DNA of 64,000 nucleotides, from NCBI GenBank assembly GCA_015501595.1, contig JADNRX010000116.1, positions 80,783-144,782 on the forward strand. Direction: 5' to 3'. Positions 33,528 to 45,939 of the stretch are shown here, piece by piece. Origin of the DNA: Hymenopellis radicata (lineage: Eukaryota > Basidiomycota > Agaricomycetes > Agaricales > Physalacriaceae). The notes beneath the pieces are model-generated. The model did no database searches and was not told the DNA's origin. It saw only the letters and a program-made list of their open reading frames with translations. The first letter of the stretch is position 1; each line of letters opens with the position of its first letter. The position numbers and the translations under genes are program-made.

Positions 33528-35598
33528 ATGCCACCGTCACCCAGGAAGTACAAGAAGCATCCTCTCGAAGATAAGCCTTACAGGTACTTTCAGTCAGCCG
33601 AAATCGGCCATCTTGGTGGACCGGATCGTGAAGAAAATGAAGACGCGTGGCGGGCGTGTACCCGTGCTGTACGAGACTACGACGAGAAGCTCATCCAGAG
33701 TTGGAGAATGGATATGGATACTACCCTTGTTTTTGTAGGTGACTGTTACAGCTAACATTGGCGTGCAAACAACTCTTACTCTCAGGCCGCGCTCTTTTCT
33801 GCCATTTTAACAGCCTTTGTGCTCGAGTCGTATCAATGGCTTAGTGAAGACCCGAATGACGTGGTAGTGTCTTTGCTGACGAGGATCGCCACACAACTTG
33901 AGGACAACGATCCCTCTCCGGCGCCATTCATGGGCTCTGACACTACGTATGCACCGAATGCATCCCACATCGCCATCAACGCCCTCTGGTTTGCTAGCCT
34001 CGTCATGACACTGCACACAGTCCTCATGTCCATCCTCGTCAAACAGTGGCTCGCCGAATACGTATGGACAGTCGGCTCAAAGGTCACATCCCCACACCAA
34101 ACAGCCACCCTCCGCCAGTTCCGTTTCGCCGGCCTCACGGCTTGGAAAATTCCTCATATCATCCATTATCTCCCTGTCAACTCATTTTCGTCTGTTTCTC
34201 TTTCTTGCTGGCCTGGTAGTCTTTCTGTGGAATTACCAAATTGCTGTGGCGCTGCCCTCGACAGTGCTGCTGGCCTTGTCTGCCTCGTATTTCGTTGGTA
34301 CTTCGGTACTTCCCGCGCTTTATCCTACTTGTGGGTATAAATCAGCTCAAGCGTGGCTGGTACACCGCGTGGTGAAGCTAGGCGGGTTTATCTATATCGC
34401 TGTAACGTCAGGAAGGATGTGGGAGGCCCAGAAGAGTCGTCAAAGCCTGGCCCCACGAGGGTGGGTTGACGCTGCGCTGCAGTATTTCGAGGAGAAAGAG
34501 CATCGGACCGCGCTTGATGCAGCACTACTCGGCTGGATACATTCTTCGCTCGTTGCCTGGGATCCGTCATTATCGTGGCACTTATGGAAATGCGCCATTA
34601 CTCTACCGGTGGAAGCTTTCCATCCTCTTTTCTGTCGATTTGCTGAGGCGGAATATCCAAACGGTCGCGGCGTCTTGGATACGGAGAACTTGAATTCTGC
34701 GGGCGCACCACCCGCTCGGCTGATCTACCTCCAGAGACGCATTTCAAAGTCGGCGGAGCTTCTTGCTGACAGGCTCGACCGCGAGGATGGTGATCGCATT
34801 CTCCGCGTCTACAATATCTACTTGGACGCGCTGCTCCGATGGACCTACGACATCACGATTCAGGACAGCACGGTTGCTGAATATATCGCTGTGTTCCGCG
34901 TCTTCCACTTTCGCCTCCTTCCTAAGCGTGGCGTATCAACGATTCATGCCTCGATCCCAGCCAATTCGGACCCGGGCCGGCTTTCGAAAGCGACATGCGT
35001 TTGGGCTGGGCTTCTCGACGAGAGTACCGTTCTTGGCACACGCATTAAGAAGTCGAGGTTTTTTGAGGCCGCTGCAAGAGGAGATATGTGAGGTTCTTGA
35101 GGATTTGTCGAGGAGGACTTGGGTGCACCATGATGGAGATCAAGACTCGCCGGTCACAGACGGTACGTGTTCGCAGATTCAATTTTCAAGTTTTCCTAAC
35201 GTCGTTGTCCCTCAGGTAGTAGTACGCGAGCGTACAGTGAAGTGAGCGCTCTTGTCAATGCGGCTCTCAGTCGAGCCACCAGCACCGCACCGGACTCAGG
35301 TGTCTTCCTCTCCCTCATACAATCTACCCTCCTTATGTCGCGCCGATTGCAGAGTGCAGACTTTGCTGCGGGGATGGCGGAGCAAATGAAGCGTCTTATC
35401 ACGAAAATGCGTGGATTCGTTCACGCCTCCTCTGAGATTCATCTCGACGTTTTGGATCGATGGGTCCCTCTTCTTCAACCTGGGGGAGAGCTGTCGGTCA
35501 CGGAGGAGTGGGAATTCTTATGGAGGGCTGGAAGAGGCCTTGATCGCGTTTTCGCGAGAGTTATGTCTTCAGTTCGCTGGTCAGAGCGACTTGGATAG
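33528..35598 (+). pseudogene. DUF6535 membrane protein, copy 4 (divergent, frameshifted)
   Basis: Exon 1 starts MPPSPRKYKKHPLEDKPYRY and ends MDMDTTLVF; intron 33735-33785; exon 2 opens AALFSAILTAFVLESYQWL. Landmarks of the DUF6535 domain follow: INALWFASLVMTLHTVLMSI, LVKQWLAEY and LRQFRFAGLTAWKIPHI. Near 34170 the frame must shift by one to continue LFLFLAGLVVFLWNYQIAVA. A second shift at a T6 run (about 35059) is needed to pass from KKSRF to LRPLQEEICEVLEDLSRRTW. An intron (about 35162-35216) then leads to the last part, ending at 35598 (RWSERLG). Much more diverged from copies 1-3 than they are from one another, so it is an older family member. Two frameshifts point to a pseudogene or assembly indels. 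Confidence 0.72.
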
Positions 35599-36950
35599 CG
35601 GGAGCAAGAGCTTCTGAATGATTTTAGGCGCTGAATACGGACTCTCTTAATAATATGCACGCACCAAGATTAGTGTCTATTGAGATCGCAATTATTTCTC
35701 TTCCGACGACTGCAGCAATGGCCACTCATCTACAACGTAACGTTTGGGATGTATTCGCGACCGGCCCAATCAGGAAGGCCTTGTTCCTGCTTATTGGGAC
35801 TCGTCATCCGCCAATGAACAAGTCTATATGCTCAGGCTTCCGTACTACGTCCTACAACTTGAATGCTCTCCGTCTGAGCCGTAGTAAAGGTAGCGGAAAG
35901 AGAAGCTCCGACCGGATCCTATCTCGCTTGTACTCTACGTCTGCCATGAACTGGCAGACTGGCTGTCCTCCGCACTACCTTGCTGCAGCGGTAGCGCGGC
36001 GCAGTCGCGTCTTTACTGGGCTCCAGGAGACTCACCTATGAAATTGAATCACGACAGTTGACATTGACATTACGCACGTAAAAGAATTCCTGGTCATTAA
36101 TTGTGACTTACAGCAGCTTCAATTGACGGACTCGGAGACAATTTCGGTTACGTGGCGCACCCACAGATTCCATATCATCTCCGGATCCGTCCGTGCATTA
36201 AACTTCTTCAGAACTTCAAAGTCCATCCACGCGCTTTTCATTACAATCGAAAGAGGCTTAAGCTCAAACGTCGCATACGTCCTCCAACAGTTCATTTTCA
36301 ACTGATCTACCAATTTTTTGGGAATTTTCAATTGGGAGCGGGTGTTTCGCCACAAGAAAGTCACCGGATAGGTGTTGCCGCCAACAGAAGTGGGAAATCC
36401 AGGCGCTGACGAGTCCTGTTGAGGAAGGTGGTGTGCTAAACCCGGCGTTCATGAAGAAGAGAGAGCTCTCGACAAAGCCTCGTTGACGGTCGAGTACAAG
36501 CGAGACATTGACGTGTGCGGAATACATGTCCTCGCTGTCTAATCAATATCAATTAGGTTTATTCATCGATAATTCATAGGCGCTGTCCGAGATAAGAAGG
36601 AAGGCCAGATCGATACGGCAGGGTGCTAGGCGCAACTCCCAGGGTGCTGCAGCTACCGCTTGCGATAATCAGTGTCGAGCTCGACGACCACGCCAAGGGG
36701 CCGGACGCGCGTCGAACGTCGCGTTTGTGAAGGAAGGTACGATGCCCAAACGATGCCAGTGTTTTCTTTGCGATCGTCGGAGTTTTAATACAAAGTAAGT
36801 GGTCTGCATCAACCACTTGAGCCCAACACAATCGATACTCATTGACCTCAGCACGAACATGGAATATTTCATTCTTCATCCCTACATCAATATTTTGAAA
36901 GAGGCCAGTTTGGACAACCTACAGAAAACACTGGTTTAACCTAGTTCAAC
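35599..36950. other. Gene-poor region with relic repeat
   Basis: Apart from the relic at 36119-36530, only short frames without motifs are seen. Confidence 0.45.
36119..36530 (-). repeat. Dispersed gene-relic repeat, copy 2
   Basis: On the minus strand HLSGDFLVAKHPLPIENS is followed, after a frame change, by NCWRTYATFELKPLSIVMKS and AWMDFEVLKKFNARTDPEM, ending VSESVN. The composition is protein-like, suggesting the C-terminal exons of a lost gene. The family is not recognised. Blocks A and B recur rearranged at 27594-27960. Confidence 0.55.
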
Positions 36951-38116
36951 TCATTCAGACTCATAGTCCGACCCGTCACTGTTCTTTTCCTCCTCTCCTC
37001 TGATGAAAACAAACCACCCTGTGCACGGCGAAAGAGTCGTGGGGGCTTCAAGCGTGCTTCCAAAGTGACCAGCAACCGCTACTGCATCCAGCACTTCGCC
37101 ATTATCGTCTATCTTGACTGCGGCCTGGCTGAAGCCCGGCGCAACATTGTTCATGTTCACACCGACGTGGCTTTCCCCGCGGCGCGACTCGGAGATCTTG
37201 CGCACCCATTTTCCCTGACGGTTAAATGGACAAAAGACGCTGATCCACCCGCTAAGCACGTTGGAGTCGCTCGCGTTCGGCAAGTGGTCGCATATGCGCT
37301 GCCAGAACGCGGAACGTTCGGCGGTAGCGTCGAACGAGTCGGCGATGGAACGAACGACGGGGCGCAGCAATGTCTGCCATTCCGCCAACTCGGGATGGTC
37401 TCCGAAAGTAGTCAACCTGTCGAGACGGCCCAAAATGTCATCGTAGTCGGATTTTTCACCCAACAAGGTCACAGAGGGCAACCCACATCCGAACATCATC
37501 TGATAGCGGTAGTAGCTCTTCAATGTCGCCATCATGACCACAGATGCAATGATGGTATCGGTCTTGGTTGTTGTGGTGAATGCCGGGAGGACCCAGTTCT
37601 TAAGGTCTTTGTCTTTCAAGCTGTCCTGCGGGTTTATCGTTATTGTGAAAAAAAATGAACACCAGGTTACTCACGACCATCAAATCTGTGAAGTGCGGGC
37701 CCATCTTCCCAAAATCGTACGAGTGCCGGGTTCCGAGAGACTCGACAATGGTGAGAGTCTTCACCCCTGGTGCGTAACGAAGTGGTCGCGCATCTCATCC
37801 GAGTGTGCGTTCACGTAAAGCGAAAACTGGACAATGATGGCCAACCAGAGATCTTCTGGCGGATTACAAGATCATGATGAGAGCTGTACGCCTTGACGAC
37901 AGTATCGACGAATCCATTGTGCTGTGGGATGGTTTCGCGTGCAGTGGCGTCGGTAATGGAGCTCTGAAGGAACTCGGCACAAGGTGGAAGGCCTCTGTAG
38001 TAGCCGACTCGGGCACTGCGTGTAAGGAGATCACTGGCGCTCTGGCTCGTCAATCTATCATTGCGGTGAACAGCCCTGGGTTTCAGCTCAGGTGTGACTA
38101 TGAATGTAATGGGCAT
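36951..38116 (-). pseudogene. DUF4419 protein, single-base frameshift
   Basis: DUF4419 proteins are function-unknown fungal proteins of about 400 residues. The start at 38116 (MPITFIVTPELKP) fits the family's usual beginning. Exon 1 carries FLQSSITDATARETIPQHNG, FVDTVVKAYSSHHDLVIR, then LWLAIIVQFSLYVNAHSDEM and RDHFVTHQG, where a one-base deletion at about 37853 breaks the frame (the CGC-C-GAA-GAT context should read RPEDLW). After an intron (about 37630-37676) the second exon reads DSLKDKDLKNWVLPAFTTTT, GCGLPSVTLLGEKSDYDDIL, LSGWISVFCPF, and ends SDGSDYESE at 36951. All family landmarks are present, so the gene is complete apart from the missing base. Confidence 0.82.
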
Positions 38117-38671
38117 GATGATGGTTCGCTGGCACGAAGGCTGATGTAAAGTGACTCAACTACGGCCGCTTTGACTGACTCGTGATCTTCTATGTAATCG
38201 TGGACCCACTCCTTATCTGGATGCGAACATGGCTTTCTCACGGAGACTGAGAGTATAGAGCAGACTCGCAGATACGTCATGTTCAGAACAAGCCATGGCA
38301 TATCGGAGATTGTATCAATACCTGTTGCATCCGTTTGCTTTCCGAGGCGAACCAGTGCAATCTTCGCCAAACTCTCCGGCTCACAAATATGCCGTGGTCG
38401 ATGCCCTGCTCCTTCGGAACTCAGTAAGTTCGACTGCCACTTGCGTTGATGCGGCATGCTTCGAAACTGCTTCTCGTCGACATTCGTTTTGTTTCCTAGT
38501 CACCATCTTCATTCAATGGATCAAACACTGAAATTTCCAAACACATGAACTTGGGCACATAAACTCTGAACAAACCTCTTTAGAAACTCTACTACACCCT
38601 ATCCAGACCACACTTTCGGACCAGCTATGCACACCCGTCAGCACTTGTTCTACACAAACGAACAAATGAAA

Positions 38672-39678
38672 CTAACGAGAAGTATATCCAGCATACCCGG
38701 CGGGTACAGAGTAAATGTCTACACGCCACGATCAACTTTGAACCAAACACACAAATTCAAAGACGCACTAATCATAATTCCGGGCTCCCGTCCAGTATAC
38801 ACGCCGGGGAACGAAACAGTCGGCGACGGCGTGCCGCTACCGCCATTCACGACATTCAGCTGCCCACAGCTAATGTAGAACTGGGCGCCGCCGAACGAGG
38901 TCGCCGAGTGCAAGGCGATGTGTTCTATGCGGAGGAGGTATTGTCTGCGTATATGCGTGTTTAGCGACGACGAAAAGGACAGCAGTAAGAAGGAGCGTAC
39001 CCGCTCGGAACGTTCTTGGGAATAGTAAACGTCAACTGCGCTTGATCTACACCACAGCTTCAGCATCTGGAACGGTATATGCAATCGGAAGAAGAAAACC
39101 TCACTCTCTGTGGGAAAAGTAAAGCCTCCACCAGAGTACACCGGAGGTGACTCCCATATCTTGAACCACGTACTTCCTAGACCCGCGCTAGTCGAGTTGG
39201 CGGACGGCGATGCTGTAGACATGTACGCGGAGGCGTACTACACAATATCAGAATCAAATCAGTAATCAAACGTGGGACGGGAAACACTTACACCCGGGTG
39301 GTAAATAGCTTGGTTGGCCTTGAAGCCGACCGTCGACCCAGCTGAAACTGTCGCGATGCCAGCCGCACCAGCAGAGGTGGCGTCGAGCTCGTAGCAGCGG
39401 ATGGCGGAACTGGTGACGTCGGTGACCTACAGACGCCAATTGAGCCTGGGGTCCGATAGTGCAGAGCAATGGAGACGTACAGGACCGTTGCTATAATGGT
39501 TTGCAGTCATGCGAATGTACTGCCAGTCCGCGGTCGTCGTCCCGTTAACGATCAAGTCCGGGAACGTATCTGCAGCGGGATGCTATGAGCATTGGCGTTA
39601 GTAGGGGGAGGGAAGGCGAACGTACAATGACATGAGACAACAGACAATAATGCGAGTCCAAGTAGAGTGTACCACATC
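38672..39678 (-). CDS. AA9 lytic polysaccharide monooxygenase (LPMO)
   Basis: Secreted copper enzyme that oxidatively cleaves cellulose or related glucans. Seven exons are proposed. Exon 1 starts at 39678 with signal peptide [16 protein letters not shown]; cleavage exposes the N-terminal His of [11 protein letters not shown], the first histidine-brace residue. The next exons carry [43 protein letters not shown] (second brace His), [36 protein letters not shown], and [20 protein letters not shown] then [11 protein letters not shown], with the conserved His and the Q-x-Y copper-site residues. A final intron (GTGCGT...GTGTAG) joins EPGIMI to [15 protein letters not shown]; without it the protein would end in an unrelated tail. 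No C-terminal carbohydrate-binding module is present. A minus-strand CATAAATT at about 39714 may be the TATA box. Confidence 0.92.
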
Positions 39679-40705
39679 TTTGGTGAATTGAACTGCTGAG
39701 ATCTGGGTTGAGCAATTTATGCCCTGCGGATGTACATTGGGCCGAGATATATGCATGTTGGCATGTTTAAGCGCGTCGTCTAAATTAACGGTGAGCTTGT
39801 AAGCTACATTGCGCGTATGTGGAAGGCATGCACCTGACGCGCATTGGCAGGCAGTACCCGAAGACGAGCCGCGTGGTAAGGAATCCGGAACGAATTTGGG
39901 TCGGGCAAGGTGATTGTCAGGTATGGACGAATATGTGTGCATTTATCGCCTTCTTGGTGCAAGGTTCGGGCTCGTTCGAGGCTACTCTATGCAGCGGGAG
40001 TTGGTGGGGATGGAAGACGGGACATTATCGATAATATAAGATCAAGTATGGTTATAATAGACATGTCAGAATCGAAGCTGATTGAAGAAAGGGCGTTTGT
40101 GTCGTGATAAGAGCGCTAAAAGGAATCATTAAAGTTACAAAGCACCAGTCGCAGATACTTATGGCTCACCTAAACCTGTCTGCATTCTTCCGTCCCTATC
40201 CCGTCCTAGTATTCGGCCATTCCGAAAGCCCATGGCATCAGCTGTACCTTAGAGCGGGTGCTGAATGGAGATTTGCCTCTCCGTATATCATCTTGCAGTT
40301 ATTCGTCCGGGCTATCTCCAAGAACAAGAGAATACGCATACCTTGATGCGTCCGGATTGTTGTCCACCACCAGGTCTAGGGTGATGTTCCTCTCGTACGA
40401 CAAATGGGCCGCTGTTGCGACAGCATATATGCGCACATTACTCGCTGTCAGAGCATGGCGCGTGGGCATTATTAGGAAGGAAGGAAGTCTATTACTAGTG
40501 GTGGTCAAAAGCAAGATCTGTGTGGCTGTGCACAGGCAAGAAATTTCTTCAAGTTGTAATCATAATGCTTTAATTACTCAATTTTGTTCATATTTACATG
40601 CTGAGTAGCATGATTGACCTCTTCAAATATTCATAGGGCAATTAACTGAAGCCTTTCTACTCCATCAAATTTAATCTATAATCTGCCAATCTGCATCCCA
40701 GCTCA
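39679..40705. other. Intergenic region
   Basis: LPMO promoter at the left; 40560-40700 is AT-rich, serving as the 3' flank of acyltransferase B. No supportable gene. Confidence 0.5.
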
Positions 40706-42420
40706 TCACAAACACAGTTCTCCCAAAACACCCTGCACCAACCTCTCAGTCTCCTCCCCCTGTTCTAACAGTGCCCTTACAAGTTTCCTACAGGCAACCG
40801 GTGGCGGCTGCGGCCTCTCGATAATGTTCTTCTCCTTCTTGTCCCAATACTCAGCAGCCGTCTTCCCATGCCTGCGCAAATAAACATTACTCGGCAGTAT
40901 CGGCGGAAGTATGGTGTACGGCGTCACATCTATCGTGCAGCGAGGTGGAAGGACGCCAAGCAGGATGCGACTCGAGGAGACAACTCGTTTCAATCTATAC
41001 AAAGATCAGTTATAGTGGATGAAATAGCAAGGTGTGTGCGTACCGCCGATGAAGACCCGGCGCCAGGAGACCGTAGCAGCGAATCATCGCCCACCCAGCG
41101 ATCAAATAGGCTAGAGCCTTCCCTAGAGGTGAACGGAGTATCGTTTTCATCATAGGCGGAGTCAATAATCGATCCCAGTCACCCTTCCATAGTAGAGCCA
41201 TAGTAGCCATACCACACCCAAACCACCGCCCACAGCGCGACACTGTGCGAAGCCTTCGGGTCGATCAGAGTCAGCGACCAACTTCATCATGACCTCGCTA
41301 CTAATGCACGCTGGAATGTGCAAGAGTAGCGTTGGAAGGTACAGCGGCGCTAGGATTATCGTATGCAGGGAAGGCAGAGCAAGATTAAAAAGGTATCGTA
41401 GTCGAGAAGAGGATGAAGGTATGCATGGGAGATCGCTGTGTAACAGGCCGGTACGTCGAAGTAGAGAGTAGTATTTGATGAGTAATTCTTTGACGCGTCC
41501 CAGAGGCTCTGAGGGTGCAGGATCCGATAGAAGGTCTATGAATCTAAAGCCAAATTGTAATAAGTCTAATACTACTACTCCGAAGAGGAAGCGCGCTCAC
41601 CGTTGTGTGACTGACACCCAGTCCTTCAGCGACAATTTACGCTCACGACCATACACGATTGCGCGCAAGGTTTCTGCCGCATACAAAGTCTCCCAGTCGC
41701 TCGCATTGATAGTCATGGCGAACAGCTTCTGCTCAATACGTTGAGTGATCTCGCGCACGACACCATAAGCATCTACGCTCGCGCCCATCGGGCTGTGGAA
41801 GAGTTCATCGACATACTCGGACATCGAGATTGGCGTCCCATATCTTCATCGCATTAGCCTGAGTACCATAGATAATGGCGGACGTACTGCACGCGTAACT
41901 GGGAGAATCAGTGTGAAATATAACATTTGCGACTGGAAGAAGACTGACAGAGCTCCGAAATCGCGTCTTGTCCGTATACACAATTCCAACCGGAATAATA
42001 ACGGCATCCTTCGTGACAGCTCTACCAGCTTCACGTTGCCAACGCGTATACTCCACCGCAGCCCAAGCCGCGCCGCTCATAATCTGAGCAATCGTAGGCT
42101 CGGTATAGCTCGTGCCTTCGGGGAATACTCCAATAACTTTCCCATTTGCAAACGCCATCGTCGACGAATGGAATAGCGCGGCCTTGGACGAGCCATCATC
42201 GCGGTTGGGGTTTCTTTGTACGGGAATGGCACCGGATGAGGAAAGGATCAATGCGGAGAGAGGATTGCGGAATAAAGTTGACTTTGTCCAGAAACAGAGC
42301 TGTCGACGATAAGGGATTGTTACAGCTTCAGACGCGCGTCAAAATTCGCGTACTACGTTGCTGACTTTTATAGACTCACAGAGGGTTGCGACGTCGAGTA
42401 TCTCGTTGTGGTGGTTGGAT
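40706..42420 (-). pseudogene. Glycerolipid acyltransferase (PlsC family, Gpt2/Sct1-like), copy B
   Basis: Same family as copy A, on the opposite strand. Motif I is NHHNEILDVATL (about 42382-42418), then GAIPVQRNPNRDDGSS, and canonical motif III FPEGTS, then VIIPVGIVY. After the intron following TRFRS, a second short intron (44 nt, GTACGT...GAAG), absent from copy A, splits LRVQ from YGTPISMSEYVDELF. AMTINASDWETLYAAETLRA and DWVSVTQ follow, then FIDLLSDPAPSEPLGR. The stretch LRYLFNLALPSLHTIILAPL is retained where copy A is deleted. Near 41218 a one-base deletion shifts the frame between AVGGGLG and MATMALLWKG. The end is at 40706. No convincing exon is resolved before motif I. Better preserved than A but still frameshifted. 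Confidence 0.75.
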
Positions 42421-42866
42421 GCTCTACATGGAGGATAGTCAGCGAGTCCGTCGCTCAAGTAGTGCGAACAACGCACATTATAAGTGGTCCATCTCTAGGT
42501 ACGTTTTCTTCGCCTTGGACGTATAATTCAGAGTAATACCCGTGCACCGTCCAATCCGATATCGTGTGCAGTGTGTGATACACCAGCTGCAGACATGGTT
42601 AGTGACTGTCAGACATCGTCGAGTGACGCGTCGGCGTTGTCTTCCAGATCGCCGGGCAGAGATTGACGTAGGAGACATGGGGATCGGTGAACGGGTGAAA
42701 GGGTGAAAGTGTATCGTGGTTAAGAGGAAGCTGTCTCTGCACAGCCACATATCCAGTCTAACCACCAAGCCACAATCTCAACAACCTCTGCAGGACTAAA
42801 GGAAGATATGCAATGATCCTGGGGAAAAGATATAGAAATAGTACTTTGTCTTTCTGAAAATCATAA

Positions 42867-45822
42867 CTATGTTGCTACAATAGTCCTAAGACTCTCACTC
42901 TGAGAAATCAACTCCTTCTGACACCCTTCAAGAAAACTCGGCAATGTAGGTGTCACAGAAACATCTTGGTCTACTTTTGCCTGACTTTCGTCCAGAAGTC
43001 TCAGAGCCGATTTGAGAACCTGGCCGACGTGATTTCCCGTGAACATCTTCTGTAAACTATCATCAAGAACAACAGAGCGACTTGACAGCTGGAGAACTTT
43101 GCCGTCGAAAAAATCGTTCAACGGGAAACTCCTCTCATCCTCAGGATGGGCGCAATTCTGGTTCCAGTCACTAACGACACGGAATATAGCGCCACATTCC
43201 CTCCATGACGCGTGACGAGGACACAATTTGAGCAACTGCGCAAACTGTCTTGCGTCCGAGAACGTGGATATGAACGCAATAACGAGGTTCCGAGGTTGGT
43301 GGATATATTCAACAAAGACATCACGCTCAGTCTGCAGGTACTTCAGCCCTGAAATGAACGCCGCAATCGCGCTCTCGTTCATAGGACGACCAGCAGAGAA
43401 TCCGGTTGCCCAGACCTCAAGCTCTGCCAGCACTTGGATCCAATTGTCGTCGACGAAGAGAGCATATGCCTCGTGAACTCCCCGTGAGAGTGCGAAAGAC
43501 ATGATGTCAAAGGTGGACCCGAAAATACCAGAGCTCCAAGAGGGATCAGAAAAGTCTGCGTTATCCGATAGTCGGTGGACAGGAACCTGGAGGACACGGC
43601 GGAATGAGGGGAAAGCAAATAGCTGGTCTGCTTTTGCAAACCACGCGTAAATGCGAAGAACATTGGATAAACAATCGTTAAGATGTTTTCGTAGGGCATC
43701 GTCGCAACTACTAGGACCGGGTGCACTGTAATCACAAATAGTTGTGCGGTTCACCACAGAGAGAAGAAAGTCATAGATAACGCCCGGAAATACGTAGGGT
43801 TGCGGTTTTCCTTGGGTAATGGCGTACGTGTCCGAGTTGAAGAGCTGTTCAAAGACAAAGTCTAGAACAAACTTGAGAAGCTCGAGATGGTGCCAATCCT
43901 GTTCCGTGTTGGGGTTCGAGAGTGATTGTGCGCGTAGTGAACTGGACGCGCCGGTGACTCGAAGGTGGTGGACTGCGAATTTCCCAGCGGCGAGTATGGC
44001 TCGATAATACGGACTCAAAGGGATGGATGAGTGAGAGATGAAAGGCGATAGCACTGGCATGTTAAGAAGATGATTCCATATGTCAGGGAGATGAACATTC
44101 ACGGTATCCCGGAGCGTCATACGCAGGGCTGAAGTGCTGGTCTGAGCTGGGGAGTAGGTTGGAAGGAAGACCGTAATCAGATGAGCATATGATGCGCTCA
44201 TTTTGGGATCGCTCGGATGGAATGTGCCATAGTCGGCCGCAAGTTTCACCAGTTCCTTCCACACGAAGGGGTGGAGCCCACTATGGTGCGACGACGAAAG
44301 GAAATCTCTCAATTCCTGCTGATCGACTGTCCTCGGAACTCTGGCAATCCATATAGCCGCTTTGAGGCGGTCATCGCCGGTCGGGGATTGGATCTTGCCA
44401 ACCGCGTCAAATTTCCTCGGGAGAAAAATGAAGGACCGACAGAGTCGTTCAAGAGTGTTTTCGGCTTCAGGCAGACATTCTCTCACGCCTCCGTCAGAAA
44501 GGGTTGTTGATTCCTGTATCAACTCCCGACGAGCGACTCGCATCGCATGTGCTCCCTCCCATACTTCTTCTGCATATTCTTTGACTGCGCCAGGAAGACC
44601 GCCAATCGCCTGCAAAACGACGCTATGGAGACTGGGGTTTGACGACATGTGGAATAGCCAGTGAAGCGCGTCCACGGAGAGCGTATCGTAGTTGGAATGC
44701 ACGGCGTCGATTTCTATTGTCGCCATGGATGTCGAAACAGCCTTTATCTCGTCACAGTCAATATCCCCAGCTTCGTAGCTTGGCGCAACACTGTAGTGTC
44801 CGCGCCAGCCAACGACGCGTTCTAGTCGGTCGAACCAAGTGTGCAACGCCTCGAATCCCGAATTTACCATTTGATATCCGAAATGAAAGAAATCGGTTAA
44901 GGGCGTTTGATATGGGCAATTTGGGAACATGATAGGGAGGGCATTGCTGGCGAGATACAGTACACAGAGGACAACTGTGATTGTACCAATGGCGTACGCT
45001 ATTGATGTGCGCAGTGGGATAAAGAACAAAGTGAAGCCGGCGAGGAATAGGGCCAGGGAAATATGCATGATGAGCGGGAGCATCCCTATGATGACGCGCA
45101 CACGCCATCGCTCGAGACCCATATATCGGAAGTGACGGATATGGCTCCGAATCCCGGGGGTACCAGATGGAAGAGACATGTAGTGGTGGAGCCACTGCTT
45201 CACCAGAACAGCAGCAAGGGCGACACCGAGGCTGCACGTGAGACTGACACTCCAAAACCCGTTGATCCAGACGTTGATAGAATTCGGGGCAAACGCGTTC
45301 TGAGGATTAATAGCAGTTGAAGCAGGAATATGTTCGGCTGAGCCGTTGGCTATCGCGCGCTGTACGGCCAGTAATTCGAAGAGAATAGTTGCAGACATCT
45401 CTGTAAAGTCGGCTGGAGATTCTGCGATGCTTGGATCAAGAACGACGTGACAACGGATGAAAAGAGGCCAGCCTAAATTGATTTCTTGTTAGTTGCTTCT
45501 CAAACCTTTCGACAGTAGGATGCCTACAAATACGAGGATTACATCCAATCCGTCACGGTATTGGCCAATCATGGTTCCGTCAAACGAAGCAGCTTCCTCG
45601 ACGTACATTACGCCATGCCCGAGCGTTCGGTGCCGTTTCTTCACAGTAGGAATCTGCCGCAAACCGCTTCACGTAGTCGTCGTTGAATATTGGGTGGGGA
45701 AAGCTGTGCTGGTCGTCCTCTCCCAAGCCAAATAAGCGGTGATGCAAGCGCTCCTCAGTCGCCGCTGCTGGCCGAGTATGATGTCTGGCAGAAGGACAGT
45801 GTATAGATGCGGAGGATATCAT
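42867..45822 (-). pseudogene. DUF6535 membrane protein, copy 3 (frameshifts near the N-terminus)
   Basis: Exon 1 (from 45822) reads HPIFNDDYVKRFAADSYCEE and TAPNARAWRN; one extra base near 45607 shifts the frame before YVEEAASFDGTMIGQYRDGL. Intron 45473-45527 is at the same position as in copies 1 and 2. Exon 2 opens AGLFSSVVTSFLIQASQ; another one-base change near 45412 is needed before FTEMSATILFELL. From 45398 an 843-codon frame is open: VWINGFWSVSLTCSLGVALA, LVKQWLHHYMSLPSGTPGIR, hydrophobic helices ending in ALPIMFPNCPYQTPLTDFF, then a long soluble C-terminal part ending SESLRTIVAT. An internal start at MSATILFELL would still include the DUF6535 helices, so a shortened product is possible. 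Confidence 0.78.
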
Positions 45823-45939
45823 AGTGTGTTATCGCATGAGCCCTTTCTGGATAAGTGTCAAAGCAGGCGGTGGCAGAGGAGGATGTTCTGGGAGTGTTAT
45901 ATAAGAAGGAGTATAGCATGCTACGCACGAAAATAGCGT

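Noticed and set aside
37065..37658. 197-codon + strand frame
   Set aside because: Antisense shadow of the DUF4419 exon on the minus strand.
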